27,500 nucleotides of DNA, from assembly GCA_003427395.1 (NCBI GenBank), contig BFEA01000398.1:860409-887908 (forward strand), written 5' to 3'. The notes beneath the pieces were generated by a model. That model was given only the letters and a program-made list of their open reading frames with translations. It had not been told where the DNA came from and made no database searches. Shown here piece after piece: positions 27,159 through 27,500 of the stretch. This DNA comes from Chara braunii (taxonomy: Eukaryota > Streptophyta > Charophyceae > Charales > Characeae). Within the stretch, counting starts at the first letter, position 1; each line of letters starts with the position of its first letter. The position numbers and the translations under genes are program-made.

Positions 27159-27289
27159 GCTTTACAACGTCCAACTCCCTGGAAGTCCTCTTCCTCGTTT
27201 TCCCATCTCCCCCTACATACCAACGACAACGAAAAGGGGGGGACGAACAAAAAATCGAAAGCAAACAAAACAAAAAAAATAAAATTTAC

Positions 27290-27439
27290 CTGAACTCCAC
27301 GGTCGATGAACTGTTGGCTTGCGGAGCCAAGTTTGACTTCATTCGCAACGGGAAGGCGGCTATGTCTTATGTCGTTGCAACCCGTTTTCCCAAAACGGGC
27401 ATGCACGGCATCCTATATATTTCCATGTTCTTGCCATAG
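27290..27439 (+). CDS. Weak coding candidate at the window end
   Basis: The frame closing at 27439 reads ELLACGAKFDFIRNGKAAMS and then YVVATRFPKTGMHG, more protein-like than its surroundings. Upstream the same frame passes through poly(T) and low-complexity DNA, so any coding part would begin near 27290. The same DNA forms a perfect hairpin, CCCGTTTT/AAAACGGG (27381-27399). No family recognised. Confidence 0.15.
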   Translation: MNSTVDELLACGAKFDFIRNGKAAMSYVVATRFPKTGMHGILYISMFLP

Positions 27440-27500
27440 ATTCATTCAATTTTGTTCCTCCTATAAATGGAAGTGGCATCGAGGGGTCAACCGTAGGTAA

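Overview
The window is eukaryotic repeat DNA. Most of it (about 59-20356) is one very large, decayed LTR retrotransposon of the Ty3/gypsy type, lying on the minus strand. A 5' LTR of about 4.25 kb is on the right (16105-20356) and a 3' LTR truncated to about 3.16 kb is on the left (59-3220). In element orientation the order is: 5' LTR, an 18-nt primer binding site, an AT-rich leader of about 1.9 kb (16082-14146), about 5.5 kb of unfamiliar coding modules (14145-8654), an Arg/Asp/Gly-rich gag nucleocapsid part with a CCHC zinc knuckle (8608-7607), protease, reverse transcriptase, RNase H, integrase with a long basic tail (to 3272), then the 3' LTR. The domain order PR-RT-RH-IN defines Ty3/gypsy. 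Stops, frameshifts and a 56-bp tandem duplication break the frames, so this copy is not intact.

The least ordinary part is the block upstream of gag. It holds no family I recognise, but it is visibly built from internal protein-level duplications. A module of about 370 residues occurs twice (14145-13027 and 12959-11836). A smaller domain of about 85 residues occurs at least twice, perhaps four times, between 11210 and 8700. A YSLRWD motif occurs twice. The frames follow each other on one strand, with junctions where a start overlaps the previous stop, and most breaks are single TAG or TGA codons.

Host: the primer binding site matches the 3' end of a plant-type tRNA-Asp, as in plant Athila/Tat-like elements, and the leader carries telo-box-like AAACCCTAA motifs. 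Both point to a land plant or relative. The pol proteins (FLDDFPIKG around the RT active site) do not look like ordinary angiosperm Ty3/gypsy elements and are at least as reminiscent of fungal ones. I favour a plant or streptophyte with low confidence.

The right flank (20357-27500) has no convincing complete gene. It holds a (CT)n microsatellite, a fold-back/MITE-like inverted repeat (21801-22026), several perfect palindromes, one possible terminal exon on the minus strand (24683-24432), and a dense run of consecutive hairpins (25931-27090).

Assembly quality matters here. A back-to-back Tn5 mosaic-end pair (Nextera mate-pair junction) sits at 20894-20931, followed by a corrupted duplicate of the sequence before it. 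Both LTRs carry the same block of about 1.48 kb dotted with single Ns at matching positions, with no visible substitutions although the flanking LTR sequence differs by several percent. A C-run with Ns lies at 22254-22276. Conclusions that depend on exact sequence in these places are unsafe.
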